A stretch of 64,000 nucleotides of DNA, from positions 1 to 64,000 of the forward strand of contig WHVD01000281.1 in assembly GCA_015178975.1 (NCBI GenBank), in the 5' to 3' direction. This DNA comes from Hysterangium stoloniferum. Taxonomy: Eukaryota; Basidiomycota; Agaricomycetes; Hysterangiales; Hysterangiaceae. Of this stretch, positions 44,247-56,207 are shown in pieces (position 1 is the stretch's first letter; the number at the start of each line of letters is the position of its first letter). The notes below the pieces were generated by a model. It saw only the letters and a list, made by a program, of their open reading frames with translations, was not told the origin of the DNA and did no database searches. The position numbers and the translations under genes were made by a program.

Positions 44247-44999
44247 TGTTACAACCGTGTTGCAACCCGACAGTCCCCAAGGTTATCGCCTCCTATCGAC
44301 AATTCAAGTCATCATTCAAGTCATCATTCAAGTCCTCACATCGGAAACCATCGGCTTCCTGATGCTGATGTATGCCTTTGCAGTGATCAAACTCCGTTTA
44401 CACCCCTGTCGAAATATACTCATACTATCTGGTTAAACTTTGATACGTCCCTTTTATTATGATGATCCATTCTACTCGATGTTTCACATATGTCTATATA
44501 TACTTGTAACCCTCGGACTATTTCCTTTTCTCGTAATTCCACTATCGGTTATCTCACAGCCTCCGAACTAATTGTAACCTTCCCGTTTCTAGTCAAGCTT
44601 ATTTGTCACTACCGCTTTCCGCTCTTCTCCTAGTTAGTGTTTTTAGACACCTGATACTTGTATATGAACCCACTGTAGTTGTAGTTACTAGGCAATCAGA
44701 ATATCGACTCAGAATACCCTCTTACATCTATAGAAGTCTCATACTAAGTACTCCACTATCCACCTTTGCGTGCACTCGCCCACTCTCGGTCCCCGACCCC
44801 TTGGCCCGACACTCGACTTATCCCTTGTTTCCGATCGGTAGTTTCACCAAGAGGTATTCATTAGGACTAGTCTTCGCCTGCCCGAAATTTAAGGACACCC
44901 AACGGTTAACTGTGAGGGCACAGCACATAAGCTGAAGCCAAGTCCTTCCGATCAGTCCCTGTCAGCCCACCGACACTAGTCAGTTTTTAGTTCTTAACA
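44247..44999 (+). repeat. Solo LTR of the C family (753 bp), TSD GACAT
   Basis: Starts TGTTACAACCGTGTTGC, ends TAGTTCTTAACA, flanked by GACAT at 44242-44246 and 45000-45004. It lies 21 bp from element C in opposite orientation and is more diverged, so it is the older insertion. Excising both restores a continuous gag remnant of the old copia-like element. Confidence 0.95.
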
Positions 45000-45339
45000 G
45001 ACATGTCGAAAGAGATTCAATGTTGTTGAATAATGTTCAGGTTTGTCGAGTCGAATTTGATGTGTCGAAGAGTTGTCAAAAGTTACCTTTGAATATTTGT
45101 GACAGTTTTGTGACTTGTGATGGTTGTGACACCATTTACCGTTGCTGCGAACGACAAGTGCAGTATCTGGGTTGGGACAAATTCTGGTGGATGACCTTTG
45201 GTACACCTCCTCATTCGTGAGATGGGTGATGACACTATCGAGAGTCAGTTGGTCAAAGGGGGGGAATCGAGTCAAGGGTGACAATGAGGGTGGAGTAATC
45301 TTCTGGGATGTTCCAGTGTGCTTTCAATTCAGGCTTCAG

Positions 45340-45690
45340 TTTGGGTTAGGTGCACGCTGTTCAACAAGGTGTGGCTGACAGTTTGGTTCGATGTGTGATG
45401 CTTTTCAATGAGGCCTCCACGGATTCAGGTTTGGGTTCAGTGTGCAATGCTTTTCAATGAGGTATCCACAGTTTGGGTTTGGGTTCAGTGTGCGACACTT
45501 TTCAATGAGGTGTCCACAGGTTCAAGTTCAGGTTCAGTGTGTGACGCTTTTCAACAAGGTGTCCATGGGTTTGGGTTCAGGTTCGGCATGCGATGCTTTG
45601 CAAGAAGGCATCCACGGTTCCGATTCAGGGTCGATGTGCGACACTTTTCAACGAGGTGTCCATGGTTCCAATTTAGGTTTGACTTCATAG
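45340..45690. repeat. Tandem repeat, 48-49 bp unit, about six copies
   Basis: Units begin AATGAGG or AACGAGG, then TGTCCACRG, then GGTTCAGTGTGCGAYRCTTTTC. Lengths by count are 48 or 49. On the minus strand a 16-codon unit with EPEPKP and a TSLKSVAH-like part can be read, but the 49-bp copies break the frame. It lies just 5' of the old element's gag remnant. Confidence 0.7.
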
Positions 45691-46222
45691 CACAAGTGTC
45701 GTAATGGATTGGTGTATGATGTCTGTGACGATAAAGTGAGCAGCTAGTCAAAGCCGTGCAAGTCTAGTGGTTTCAGCCCCACTCAGCATTGCTTGATGAT
45801 GTTAGAAAGTAAGACCTAATAATAGCTCAGTCTCGTATAGTAGTATAATGGACTATATTAAGTACCTAATAATAGCTAGGTACATATAAGTATATCATAC
45901 AAATTAGCAGGAATAAAGTGGCTCACCTCAGTCTCGTATAGTAGTATAATGGACTGAGGGATAAGAGCACTATATCAATCATATATATACTAAAAGATAA
46001 CAATGGGTGACGTGAACAAAAGGCGACACAACACAAAGGGAACTTAGAACAAAAAGAATAATGAGTTATGGCCACACTTCGGTCCCTTATGTGGCCATGT
46101 GGTCCCTTTTGTTATTTCAAACTGCATAGGCCTTGTTCGTCCAAATATAGTAATGGATTTTTTTGCAGTGTTATCCAACACTCCTCCTCACCATGGAAAC
46201 TCCTCCTCACATGGAAGTCCTG

Positions 46223-49200
46223 TCATTTGAGTCCTAGAAATCCTTGGAGCTTAATGAATTTTGAGGGATCCAATGCCTTGGTGAAGATATTGGCAAGGTT
46301 ATTTGAAGTATGGATATACCTAAGAGAAAAATCACCAGCGTGAACGTGTTCATGAAGAAAGTAATATTTAATATCGATATGTTTGACTTGGGAATGTAAA
46401 AGGGGGTCTTCCGACAGGTTGATAGCGGCGTTGTTATCACAAAAGACAGTAGTAGACCCGGGACAAAGAAAAGAGATACCCAAAAGTAATGAGCGAAGCC
46501 AACTACCTTATTTGACAGCCTCAAAAGCAGCAACATATTCAGCTTTGCATGAAGAAGCGGCGACAGTCTTTTGTTTCTTCGTGGCCCATGAAATGACACC
46601 AGATCCCAAAGTAAAAGTGTAACCACTAATGCTGTGACAGGTATCAAGACAGTTAGCCCAATCTGAATCTGTATATCCTGTGAGGTGAATGTCATTTGAA
46701 CCACCCAGGCACAGTCTGAGACTCCGTGTTCCTTTTAAATAACGTACAACCCGAATTGCTGCGGTCCAGTGAATAGTAGAATAACTATCAAGGAACTGCG
46801 ACAATTGTTGGACGGCATAGGAAATGTCAGGGCATGTAGAGATAGCTAGATAAAGTAGACAACCAACCAATGACCTTTATGGTAGTTTGAGTAAGTCGTC
46901 GGTTTCAGATATTGACAGGGAAGTGCGGTCAAAATGGCGAAGCTTCAGACTGTGATCCATCAGAGTAGATACAGTTGATGCGGTACTCTGTCCAAATTGT
47001 TGTATTATCCTGTCAATTAATGCAGTTTGTGAGAGATATGCCAAACGATTGGGTCTATCCAATTCTACAGCAATACCGACAACAAAGTGGACAGATCCAA
47101 GATCAGATATAGTCCAGACATGGCGCATTTCATTCTTGAAAGCTTCATTTTCGGCGGCCATACTAGCAATTGAAAGAAAGTCATTGACATGTACGGCAGC
47201 AATAATAATACCAGTTGCTGTGTGTCTGTAATAAATGCAAGGCTCGGAGGTAAGCCTGGTAAAGCCCCATTTCAACATTTGGTCGTTCATTGTTTGATTC
47301 CATATCCGTCCGCTTTGTTTCATACCATATAGGCCCCGTAAGATCATCCATACACAGTCCTCTTTACCGGGTTCAGCAAAACCGGTAGGTTGCTCCATGT
47401 ACTGCACTTCATCATCAGGTAGTAAACCATAAAGAAAAGCAGTTTTAATATCAATCTGCTGTGCATCCCAACTGAGAGTAGCGGCAATGTGGAGTAAGAT
47501 ACACCAGGACTCCATGCATGCAGTAGGTGAAGTCATCTTGTGATAATCCTTGTCATATACTTGTTCAAAACCTTTAAATACCAGTCGTACTTTCCACTGT
47601 ATAGCCTTACCAGCTTCATCACGTTTAATATGAAAAACTGGTCGTCCTTTTCGAACTTTGCAACCTTGAGGGACATCAGACCGTGGGACGAGCTTATAGA
47701 CTCCCATAGCTTTCAGGGAGTCAAGTTCTTCCTGGAATCCCGCCTTCCATCGTGATGCATCACCAGATTTGAGAGCTTCTTCCCAGGTCTGTGGTTCATC
47801 ATTACAAGTCAATGGATCAATCCCAAGGGTATCAGATATAGTGGCAAGGGTTATATTATTATCTGGCAGCCCTGGATCAAATGGGATGGACAATAAGGCA
47901 CGTTGTAGTTCATTGTTATCGACATTTGGAGTAAAAGGGAGTATAGGAATGTCATGTAGATCAGCAATGGCACGAAGACGTTCTTGCTTTTCCAGTCATA
48001 GTCATTCAGCACTATCTTTGGATTCCTGAATTGCACGGTCTAGTCGTGTACTTGAAAATGGCAATCCTGCTGTGGGATGGTTTGAATGCCGAAGGGTAGG
48101 TAGTTCATCTAGTGGTGCAGTAGTTGAGTCCAGAGAAGAATCGAGTTCTCGATGTGGTAGAATTGGGGGAATATTATCCATGGTTTCGTCAGGTGTATGA
48201 GAACAATACAAGTTAGGAGGAATTTCTGACGGATCAGTGGGGGTGGTGGTAGTCTTAGGAGTTTCAATGATAGGGGTCCGTGGGTGACCATCATGGCTTT
48301 CAAGGAAACGAACATGATAGGAGCTGTATATCTGTCGCGTTTTTGGGTCATAGCATCTGTAAGTCTTGGCATGACTGTCATAGCCAACAAGGATGCATTC
48401 AATGGACCGTTCATAAATTTTCGGATTTGTTTTATTCTGGATTAACACAAAAGCACGACAACCAATTTCTCGCAGGTAAGAATAATCAGGTGTTTGACCA
48501 TACCATGTTTCCCAAGGTGTTTTGTCCATTAGGGACTTAGTAGTTGTTTTAACATGTAAGTGAGCAGCAGCAAGGTAGAATTCATCCCACAAGTGTGCAG
48601 GCAATCCTGCGTATATCCTCATGGTCTGTGCCTTGGCCATCAAAGTACAATGCAATCGTTCAACACGCCCAATGTGCGCTGATGTGTAGGGAGCTGTAAA
48701 CTGATGAGTAGTCCCTCTTGAATTAAGCCAACTTGCCATTTCATGGCTTTTAAGTTCCCCATTGTCCGTCCTATAGGTCCCAACTTTTAATCCAGTCTCG
48801 ACTTCCCGAGTGCGTTCCCAAATCTGAAGTTGGGAAAAAGCATCACTTTTGAGTTTGAGTAGGATAGTCCAGCAAAAGCTAGAGTAGCCGTCTACGATAT
48901 TTATAATATAATTATATCCAGTGCGTGAAGTGACAGGGCTAGGTCCAGATAAATCTATCCACACTTTTTCTAGCTTCCTCACTGCTTTATGCCCTATTCC
49001 TTCCTCCCGTATCTTTGGAACAGGTGTTTTCATCTGTTTTCCAAGAATACAGGAGTCACATTTTGAGGGTATACTGGAGGATTGAGCTGTCGCACCTTTG
49101 ATGAGACCGTTGTTGAGCATGTCACAGATGGCTTGATAATTTGCATGTCCGAGACAACGGTGCCATGTCTCAATGGTGGGAGAACGATGAGTGACCAAAG

Positions 49201-50260
49201 CATGTTCTGCATAGGCTGAAGAGATTGTCAAGGAGTATAGGTGCTTATCCAAGAGTAGGTTTCCTCTGGCTATAATGGATCCAGATGACTTTGTGCTAAG
49301 CCAACAAGATGTGTCATCAAAGTGTGCGATAACATTAGAATCTTTTGTGAAGCATCGAATTGATATTAATCGTACTGTAGCGTCTGGGATATAAAGGACA
49401 TTTTGTAAAATTAGGTGTGTTCCACGACCAATTCGGAGCTTTATATCTCCAATACCTATTGCCCATACAGATGAGCCACTCAAGCCTTTAACAGAACGAG
49501 GAGTGACAGCTTTTAAGGTTAAAAAGTCATTACGGTCGGGAGATATGTGAACAGAAGCTCCACTGTCCATCCAGAATGGGTGCGATTCGATGGAAATGGG
49601 TGTGTGATGGGGTTGAGATACTGGGGTAATATCGGTCGTGTTGATAGCAGCCATGGTTGATGGATGGCTATGCTTGGACCAATCCATGTTAGTTACCAGC
49701 TCCTCCTCAAGGACCAGCCAGCCATCATACTCAATGGTGTCCTGCACAGATGCAGGTGGAATATGATTGGGCAGACAGAGAGCCACCTCGGCAGCAGGGG
49801 GGTTGGAAGAAGACAGATCAGATGAGTCCATATTTACAACATAAATACAACCATCCACACCCTGAACTTTGACAGGAACCTTTGGTTTTACAGGAAGGGG
49901 ATTGGACTTGGGGGTCAGGTATGGTAGTGGTGCCCTGCTTTGAGTCACGATCCCGCTGCCGAGCCTGCCTAGTTTCATCAATGGTTTTGCCTGCCATGCC
50001 ACCACCAGGAGCAATGCAATAAGGAGCTTCATGATGTGGACGCTTGCAATTGGAACAAAAAATAGGTGGAGCAGACGATTTAGAATGAGCTGACAATGCA
50101 ATGGAGTCTGAATTGGGGGCTTTCTTGTTGTCAGAGTTGAGGAGATTTTGCTCATTGTCGAGATAGCTTCGAAGCTGGACTGATGTGAAAGGAGAAGAAG
50201 GGGTAGAGGCTGAAAGATCCTGTGTGATGATGGACCGTACATTTCCAAACTCAGTGCCAA
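46223..50260 (-). pseudogene. pol: copia pol: protease-integrase-RT-RNase H with stops and an altered RT active site
   Basis: Order is that of Ty1/copia. Protease WMDSGASVHIS (about 49550). Integrase zinc region (HRCLGHANYQ, CDSCILGK) and core (VWIDLSGP, YRTDNGE, GRVERLH). Two TGA codons at 48002-48004 and 47996-47998. RT (KVRLVFKGFEQ, QQIDIKTAFLYG, GLYGMKQSGR) has VHVNDFL where the family has a V-D-D, so a catalytic Asp is Asn. A TAA lies near 46874, and RNase H is split by another TAA near 46505 (EAVK stop GSWLRS). Gag is in a different frame, so a frameshift lies near 49900. Confidence 0.9.
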
Positions 50261-50777
50261 GGGGACCTAATAGAGCGATGCATTTCAACAAATCTTGAGA
50301 AATATCCCCCATTTCATAAGCACAGTCAATCAGAGAACAAATCTTCTCTGCCGTGGTAGGTAAAGGAGTTGTACGTGAGCATCGGATTGTGAGGGCTTCT
50401 TGGAGTAGTTGAACCTGATGAATAGGGCCCTCACTTTGGTGACGTAGTCGGAGAACTTCCCAACATGCTGTAGCACCCAACTTGCGGTCAAGATATTCCT
50501 GTTCAGAAGACTGGACCATGGAGATTATGAGTGCAGCAGCCAGGGAGTTATTGGCTCGCCAGTTGGTATGAGCGTGGGGTTCATCTTCACCTGGTTCAGA
50601 AATGGTTCCATCAATATATCCCAAAAGTCCGGTGAGGGTAAGGAAAAGGTCAGCAGCACAAAGCCAGGGGCGATAGTTCGACTGGAGTTTGTCAAGTTTC
50701 AGGCCAGTATATGTGATATTGGTACGAATAAGGGTAACAGAAGGTGCAACAGCATCCGTAGGGATTGGTGTAGCCAT
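49818..50777 (-). CDS. gag: copia Gag (319 aa) with zinc knuckle
   Basis: ATG 50777 (MATPIPTDAV); the frame is also open to an upstream start at 50807. Copia Gag features: YRPWLCAADLFL near the N-terminus, a long helical middle (LDRKLGATACWEVLRLRH) and one knuckle FCSNCKRPHHEAPYC (C-x2-C-x4-H-x4-C). It ends at 49818 in a frame one base away from the protease frame. Whether the shift is programmed or a mutation cannot be told from one copy. Confidence 0.8.
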   Translation of the reverse strand: MATPIPTDAVAPSVTLIRTNITYTGLKLDKLQSNYRPWLCAADLFLTLTGLLGYIDGTISEPGEDEPHAHTNWRANNSLAAALIISMVQSSEQEYLDRKLGATACWEVLRLRHQSEGPIHQVQLLQEALTIRCSRTTPLPTTAEKICSLIDCAYEMGDISQDLLKCIALLGPLGTEFGNVRSIITQDLSASTPSSPFTSVQLRSYLDNEQNLLNSDNKKAPNSDSIALSAHSKSSAPPIFCSNCKRPHHEAPYCIAPGGGMAGKTIDETRQARQRDRDSKQGTTTIPDPQVQSPSCKTKGSCQSSGCGWLYLCCKYGLI

Positions 50778-50910
50778 AGCAAAAAAAAATTGGTCGGTAA
50801 GCAACAATAGTGGTCCTACTTGTCAAATTATAGGCCCATAACCTGTCAGAAAGTAAGACCTAATAATAGCTCAGTCTCGTATAGTAGTATAATGGACTAT
50901 ATTAAGTACC

Positions 50911-51631
50911 TGTTAAGAACTGGAAACTGACTAATGTCGGTGGCCGACAGGGACCGATCGGAAGGACTTGGCTTCAGCTTATGGGCTGCGCCCTCGCAAA
51001 TATCCGCAGGATGTCCTTAAATTTCGGGCGGGCGAAGACTAGTCCTAGTGAGTACCTTTCGGCGTGATACCGATCGGAATCGAAGGACAAGTCAAGCGTC
51101 GGGCCAAGGGGTCGGGGCCGGGAGTGGGCGAGCGCACGCGAAGGCGGATGGGGGAAGTCTTAGTATGAGACTGATACAGGTGTATGAGGGTATTCTGAGT
51201 CGATATTCTGATTGTCTAGTAACTACAATTACAGCGGGTTCATATACAAGTAACAGGCGTCTGGAAAATACTAATGGGGAGACGGGCGGAACACGGTATT
51301 AACAATAAGCTTGACTAGGAACGGGAAGTTTATGATTAGTTCGGAGGCCGATGATAACCGAGAGCGGAATTACGATAAAAGGAAATGGTTCGAGGACTAC
51401 AAATATAGATAGACATATGCGAAACATAAGATTGAACGGATCAACATAATAAAGGGGACGTATCAAAAGTTTGACCAGACAATACGAGTTATTTGACGTG
51501 GGCGTAAATGGAGTTTGATCTTCGCGAAACATTCGTCAGCTTCGGGGCCGATGGTTTCCGAGGGGACGGCTTGAAACGTTGACAAGTGGCGATAACCTCG
51601 GGGCCGATAGGGTTGCGACACGGTCGTAACA
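50911..51631 (-). repeat. Solo LTR of element C type (721 bp) inside the copia LTR, TSD GTACC
   Basis: Same length as and apparently the same sequence as the LTR at 43505-44225. Flanked by GTACC at 50906-50910 and 51632-51636. The uninterrupted site is in the other copia LTR (AAGTACCTAATAATAGC). This is the youngest event in the nest. Confidence 0.97.
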
Positions 51632-52199
51632 GTACCTAATAATAGCTAGGTACATATAAGTATATCATACAAAATAGCAGGAATAAAGTGGCTCACCTCA
51701 GTCTCGTATAGTAGTATAACGGACTGAGGGATAAGAGCACTATATCAATCATATATATACTAAAAGATAACAATGGGTGACATGAACAAAAGGCGACACA
51801 ACACAAAGGGAACTTAGAACAAAAAGAATAATGAGTTATGGCCACACTTCGGTCCCTTATGTGGCCATGTGGTCCCTTTTGTTATTTCAAACTGTGTAGG
51901 CCTTGTTCGTCCAAATATAGTAATGGAGTTTTTTGCAGTGTTATCCAACAGATGATGCCCTTCAAGCTAGGTCATGCATTTATGTTAACTTTTCAGCGAA
52001 AATATGACCAGACCTATAGAGGACAAGTGCAATACTGTCTGAGTAATATTGTTGGTTATCAACGCATAGGGGAGTCTCATGTGTAACTACAGGGTTATAT
52101 ACTCAGAAACAAGAGCAGTAATGAATGTGGATCATAATAACCCCGGTCACTATATGACTCCGACTGCTCGCTTTACCTGAAAATCTAACATTAATAACC

Positions 52200-52741
52200 A
52201 TCACATGAACTGTTAGGGTGCTCCAGTATTTCAGGAAGACCAAGTAGTCTGATTTTAGACTGAAGATGATACTTAGCTGAATCAACTGGAAAGCCAAAAT
52301 GCTAAGGGTCATGAGGATAAGAGTTGCAGCTGGCCAATGACATCTTCAAGAGAATTACAGTAGGAGTAAGTAAAGGGGCTTAAACACAAAAGGGATAATC
52401 TAAGTATGATGGAGATCAGAAGGCCAATCAAGGAAGTGGGAAGCTGTGACAGGTTAAAGGAAGTGGGAAAAAGAACAAGAATCAAACTAAAACTAAATGT
52501 GATGAAACACAAGTATTCTAAAAGTTGTGAGGTGGCAAATAAAACATACACATTGAATGGGTGATGGGAGAGCATCCGAATGGAGATGGGACAGGATGGC
52601 CAAAAAAGGTAATCTACAGAGGAACAGGTGTCAGGGTGCCACAGATGGTGACACTGTGGTCAGGGATACCAATCAGGGGGTGCCAGAGGGTTACAAGGGT
52701 AAAACCAAGTTGCAGGGGTCTGAAATGATAGGATCCTAACA
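52200..52741 (-). repeat. Truncated LTR, inverted relative of 7568-8304
   Basis: The minus strand starts TGTTAGGATCCTATC and follows 7568-8304 as far as CACCCTAACAGTTCATG (about 52204), about 110 bp short of the true end and so without the core block. It abuts the end of the old copia-like LTR at 52190. Confidence 0.65.
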
Positions 52742-53271
52742 TAATCCAGCAAAACACAAGACAAAATGGGCAAACAAGAAACAATGCAGGGGTAGATATG
52801 ATTACTATGTATGCTGTAGTAGTTGCCTGTTTGAACCCCATTATCATATTAATATCATGTATTTTCATGAAGTTGTATCACCCTCTGCGGAACAATTGCG
52901 GAAGTATTGGTGATGAAGTTGCAGGACCATTCCTATTACCCTTACGCTGGGTATGTAATGAAATAATCTGTTGTTTATTTAACGCTAGTTTCTTGCAATG
53001 CGGGCAGCTGTTGGAGTGACAATTGCGTGACTATCAGCTGTTGTGACCTCGGACGCTTGTGCGGTGTACCAATACCGCAATTTCTCCATATACCCATAAG
53101 TCAATACACAAATACAAATACATTGTCGGAAGAGCTTCGTGGGAATCACTGGTCATGACCGGGACTCACCCGAACTAATGTCACAAGGGGCGGCGACTCG
53201 GCGTTCATGACTAGTATTGGCAGGGAACCACCACGGTCTTGAATTCACCATTTTCTCAGCCAAACCTGCTC
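52742..53271. other. Intergenic, upstream of the P450
   Basis: No gene recognised. From about 52990 the sequence becomes GC-richer. This is the likely 5' region of the P450 at 53272; no clear TATA box was found. Confidence 0.4.
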
Positions 53272-55152
53272 ATGGCGATTTCAACCTACATCATCGAATA
53301 TCCCCTCCATTCTCTCTTAGTGTTGGTGTTAAGTGTTCCAGCCTACCACCTATTCCTATGGCTGCGTGACGACCACGGAATTCGAGATATACCTGGGCCA
53401 GGGCTGGCCGCCTTATCAGATGCATGGCTGGCGTACTGGGCTGCTCAGGGATGTAGGTCGGAACATGTCCATGAAGTTCATAAGAAATATGGTTAGTGGG
53501 CATTTGGGACGGACCTTTCACTTGAGCGCTGAATGTAACATTACTCCCAGGGAAGTTCCTACGCATTGCACCAAATCATGTGTCAATTAGTGAGCCAGAT
53601 GCGCTGCAGATAGTATATGGTCATGGTAACGGTACTATGAAGGCAAGTAGCGTTGCGCGGTCATGATCCTGTGTTCGCACTTACCGTTGTATTGACACCC
53701 TCAGAGTGACTTCTACGATGCGTTCGTATCTATTCGACGAGGTCTTTTCAACACCCGATCCCGTCCGGAACACACCCGCAAACGTAAAATCGTAGCACAC
53801 ATATTTTCTCAGAAGAACGTCATGGCCTTTGAAACGAACGCACAGGCAGCCCTGAAGAAGCTCATAACCCAATGGGACAAGCTCTGTGAGGGCGGACTCC
53901 AGGGTCGTTCAGGGGAAGATGGAGAAGGCGGTTGGGTGGGGCGAAAAGGTCGCGTATGGTTCGACGTGCTCCCTTGGTACAACTACCTCGCCTTCGATAT
54001 CATTGGCGACCTAGCTTTCGGCGCTCCATTCGGTATGCTGGACGCAGCGCAGGACATCGCCCCCGTCGCTATCTCTAAACCGAACGAGCCTCTGAAGACG
54101 GTCTACATTCCTGCTGTCCAGATCCTGAACTCAAGAGGAGATTTTTCAGCGTCTATGGGTGTTATTCCGCCGTGGCTTCGACCCACGATCAAACGGTTCC
54201 CGTGGTATGCTAAGGGCCAGCAGGCTGTAAAGCATCTGGCGGGTATCGCAATTGCCGCGGTAGAGAAACGGCTTGCAGATCCTTCGGCAGCGGAAAGGGG
54301 TGATTTATTAGCAAAATTGCAGGAGGGTAAGGATGAGAATGGCAATCCAATGGGGAAAGAGGAGTTGATAGCCGAGGCTTTGACTCAACTTATTGCCGGC
54401 AGTGATACGACCTCCAAGTGTGTATCTCAGGCATGCTCCTTCCTTGTCCCTTTTCTTAATAGCTCTTTAGTTCTTCGTGTGGCATCACATATTACCTTGC
54501 ACGCCATCCAGAAAAACAACGCAAGCTTCAGGCCGAGCTTGACGCTGCGCTTGGATTTGAAGAGGGCGTCATACCATACGAATCGGTGAAGCGACTTACC
54601 TATCTTGATGCCTGTATCAACGAGAGTCTCCGTCTCCAATCCACATCCTCGATGGGTCTGCCGCGTGTTGTGCCTGATGGCGGTCTCGAGGTCTGCGGAC
54701 GATTCTTCAAAGAAGGGACAGTTCTCAGTGTACCCAGTTACACTATTCATCGAGACCCTGATATTTGGGGACAAGACGTAGATGATTACAGGCCTGAAAG
54801 GTGGTTTGAGAGAAATGAGGCTGATATACTAAAGACGTTTAATCCTTTTTCGTACGGGCCAAGGTGCGTGCTGCGATTATTAACTTGGGCCTTAATTGAC
54901 TAAAAGGTTTCATCAGAGGGTGTGTGGGTAAGAACCTTGCCACTATGGAATTGCTTATTATCATTGCGACCGTTTTCCGCCGGTATGAGTTTGTATTGGA
55001 GGATCCCAATACCCCGGTAAGCCTATCTGTAAATCCATTGATGAAATTCGCTTTACAACCTAACGCGCATTATCGTGCAGTTCCTATGCAGAGAAGGCTT
55101 TTTAAGGAAACCTCTTTACACTCGTGTCGGAATGAAGCGCCGGGTCATTTGA
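53272..55152 (+). CDS. Cytochrome P450 monooxygenase (529 aa)
   Basis: Model: join(53272..53491, 53551..53642, 53705..54417, 54471..54863, 54917..55016, 55081..55152), 1590 nt, in frame. Intron 2 (53643-53704) is GC-AG; the others are GT-AG. Hydrophobic ER anchor at residues about 10-30, Pro hinge DIPGPG, I-helix AGSDTTS (about 335-341), ExxR at E393-R396 (NESLRLQ), PERF region YRPERW, and haem loop FSYGPRGCVGK with Cys475 as the iron ligand. The C-terminus EGFLRKPLYTRVGMKRR resembles benzoate-4-monooxygenase-like fungal P450s. It should oxidise a small lipophilic substrate using NADPH-P450 reductase; the substrate is unknown. All hallmarks are intact, so it is probably functional. Confidence 0.92.
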
Positions 55153-56207
55153 ACGTTATATTTTTAGTGGCACGCCAAACGCTTCGGAGCTATCTATAGG
55201 TTGTCCGGCGGATCGTTTAACTTTTTTTTTCCATGAATCTTGTATTACCATCAAGACTTTGGTACTCATAAAAGTTTCAGATCCTCCCAGGTATCTTGGA
55301 ACTATGTAGACTGTTAACTGTACCCTGTATATACTATTTAAAACTGGCCTCAGCTTTTCGACCATTAAGCCACTGTAAATTGCAACTCCTAAAAACTATG
55401 GCTTTCCGTTGTTTGATGACTAACCCACCTTGCTTATTGCTTTGTAGAAACCCTGACATCGCATCAACACCAACCCGAGACCACCTAGGAAAACTGCTTT
55501 TAGGATACCTGATTCCTCCCCGATCAGTGGCGCAAAATCATTGCATGATGATGTGATGGTGACAGTCGGGGAAAACTTGATAACAGCTAGCAAACGGTTT
55601 GGGCTTGTAATAGCGTGTATTTAGCTCGTGTTTTGTTTCCCCAGGCTACAAATACCGCCACGCGTATGGCCCCATGGGGCTGTGTCACGGTTGCTGTGCG
55701 TTCGCTCCGCTGATATGCTTCCATCAATACGTAGCATCTATTTGGAGTGTCCGTAAAAAATCCATATGTAAATTGAAAGCCGCAAATCCCGGATTCAAAT
55801 CCTCCGAGGACCGCGAGCCTTACTGATATTCGAATACTAAATCCAACAAATACTCATCTGGCTGCAAATATCGTCGACATTCTCTAAAGCAAGTCAAAGC
55901 ATCTTTGATCCCTCCAATTAGACTATGTTGAACAGCCGTGCCAAAAAGACAGTAAAGCGAATTGATGGCAATGATCATTGATCGTGGGAGCTGTGTACGT
56001 CGGTGCTGCTTGTCAGCGATGCTGACCGGTAGAGCCGGTATTGTATCTTTAGCTAGGAACACCAACCACACGATTATGCGATGTCCGTTTATCTTATGTA
56101 CATACTTGGAGTGCTCTATCCCATCTCTATCCCTTACCTTTACCTTAGGACTCGTGCTAGAGGCCGAGACGTGTCGCGATTCTTTCCACGTATACCACGT
56201 ATAGTTG
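55153..56207. other. Intergenic between the P450 and the seven-TM gene
   Basis: No coding region is supported. A minus-strand frame at 55820-56368 overlaps the start of the next gene and looks like a shadow. 55775-55800 has a T-loop-like word but no tRNA fold. Confidence 0.4.

Larger units (their letters stand above)
45800..51950 (-). mobile_element. Ty1/copia retrotransposon, nearly full length, TSD GATGA
   Basis: LTRs of 381 bp: 45800-46180 and 50844-51950; the latter is 1107 bp because it contains a 721-bp solo LTR plus a 5-bp duplication. GATGA occurs at 45795-45799 and 51951-51955. The LTRs differ at about seven sites. The primer site next to the 5' LTR reads GGTTATGGGCC on the element strand, complementary (one G-U) to the initiator tRNA-Met anticodon arm, as in Drosophila copia. 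The polypurine tract is GTGAGGAGGAG. Gag and pol carry several lesions. Confidence 0.95.
36034..52190 (-). mobile_element. Old copia-like element reduced to gag remnants, host of four later insertions
   Basis: 36034-36079 and about 52137-52190 share CACTATATGACTCYGACTGCTYGCTTTACC and end TCTAACA, so they are two LTR ends in the same orientation. Just inside the left one is a purine tract on the minus strand (GAGGAGGTG). Minus-strand gag remnants flank the insertions: 45284-45000 (DQLTLDSVITHLTNEE, typical copia Gag) and 36215-36130 (CSFCGDRGHYAQQT, zinc knuckle with the last Cys lost). The knuckle is only about 30 codons from the LTR, so no pol is present. It appears to be a second gag-only element. 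The left LTR is cut by element B; the right LTR (starting perhaps at 45721) is split by the copia element. Confidence 0.55.

Noticed and set aside
51048-51532. Reading frames inside the C-family LTRs (also at 36652, 43642, 43893)
   Set aside because: They recur only because the LTR is repeated; no start context, no conservation in decayed copies, and they overlap promoter and core-block sequence.
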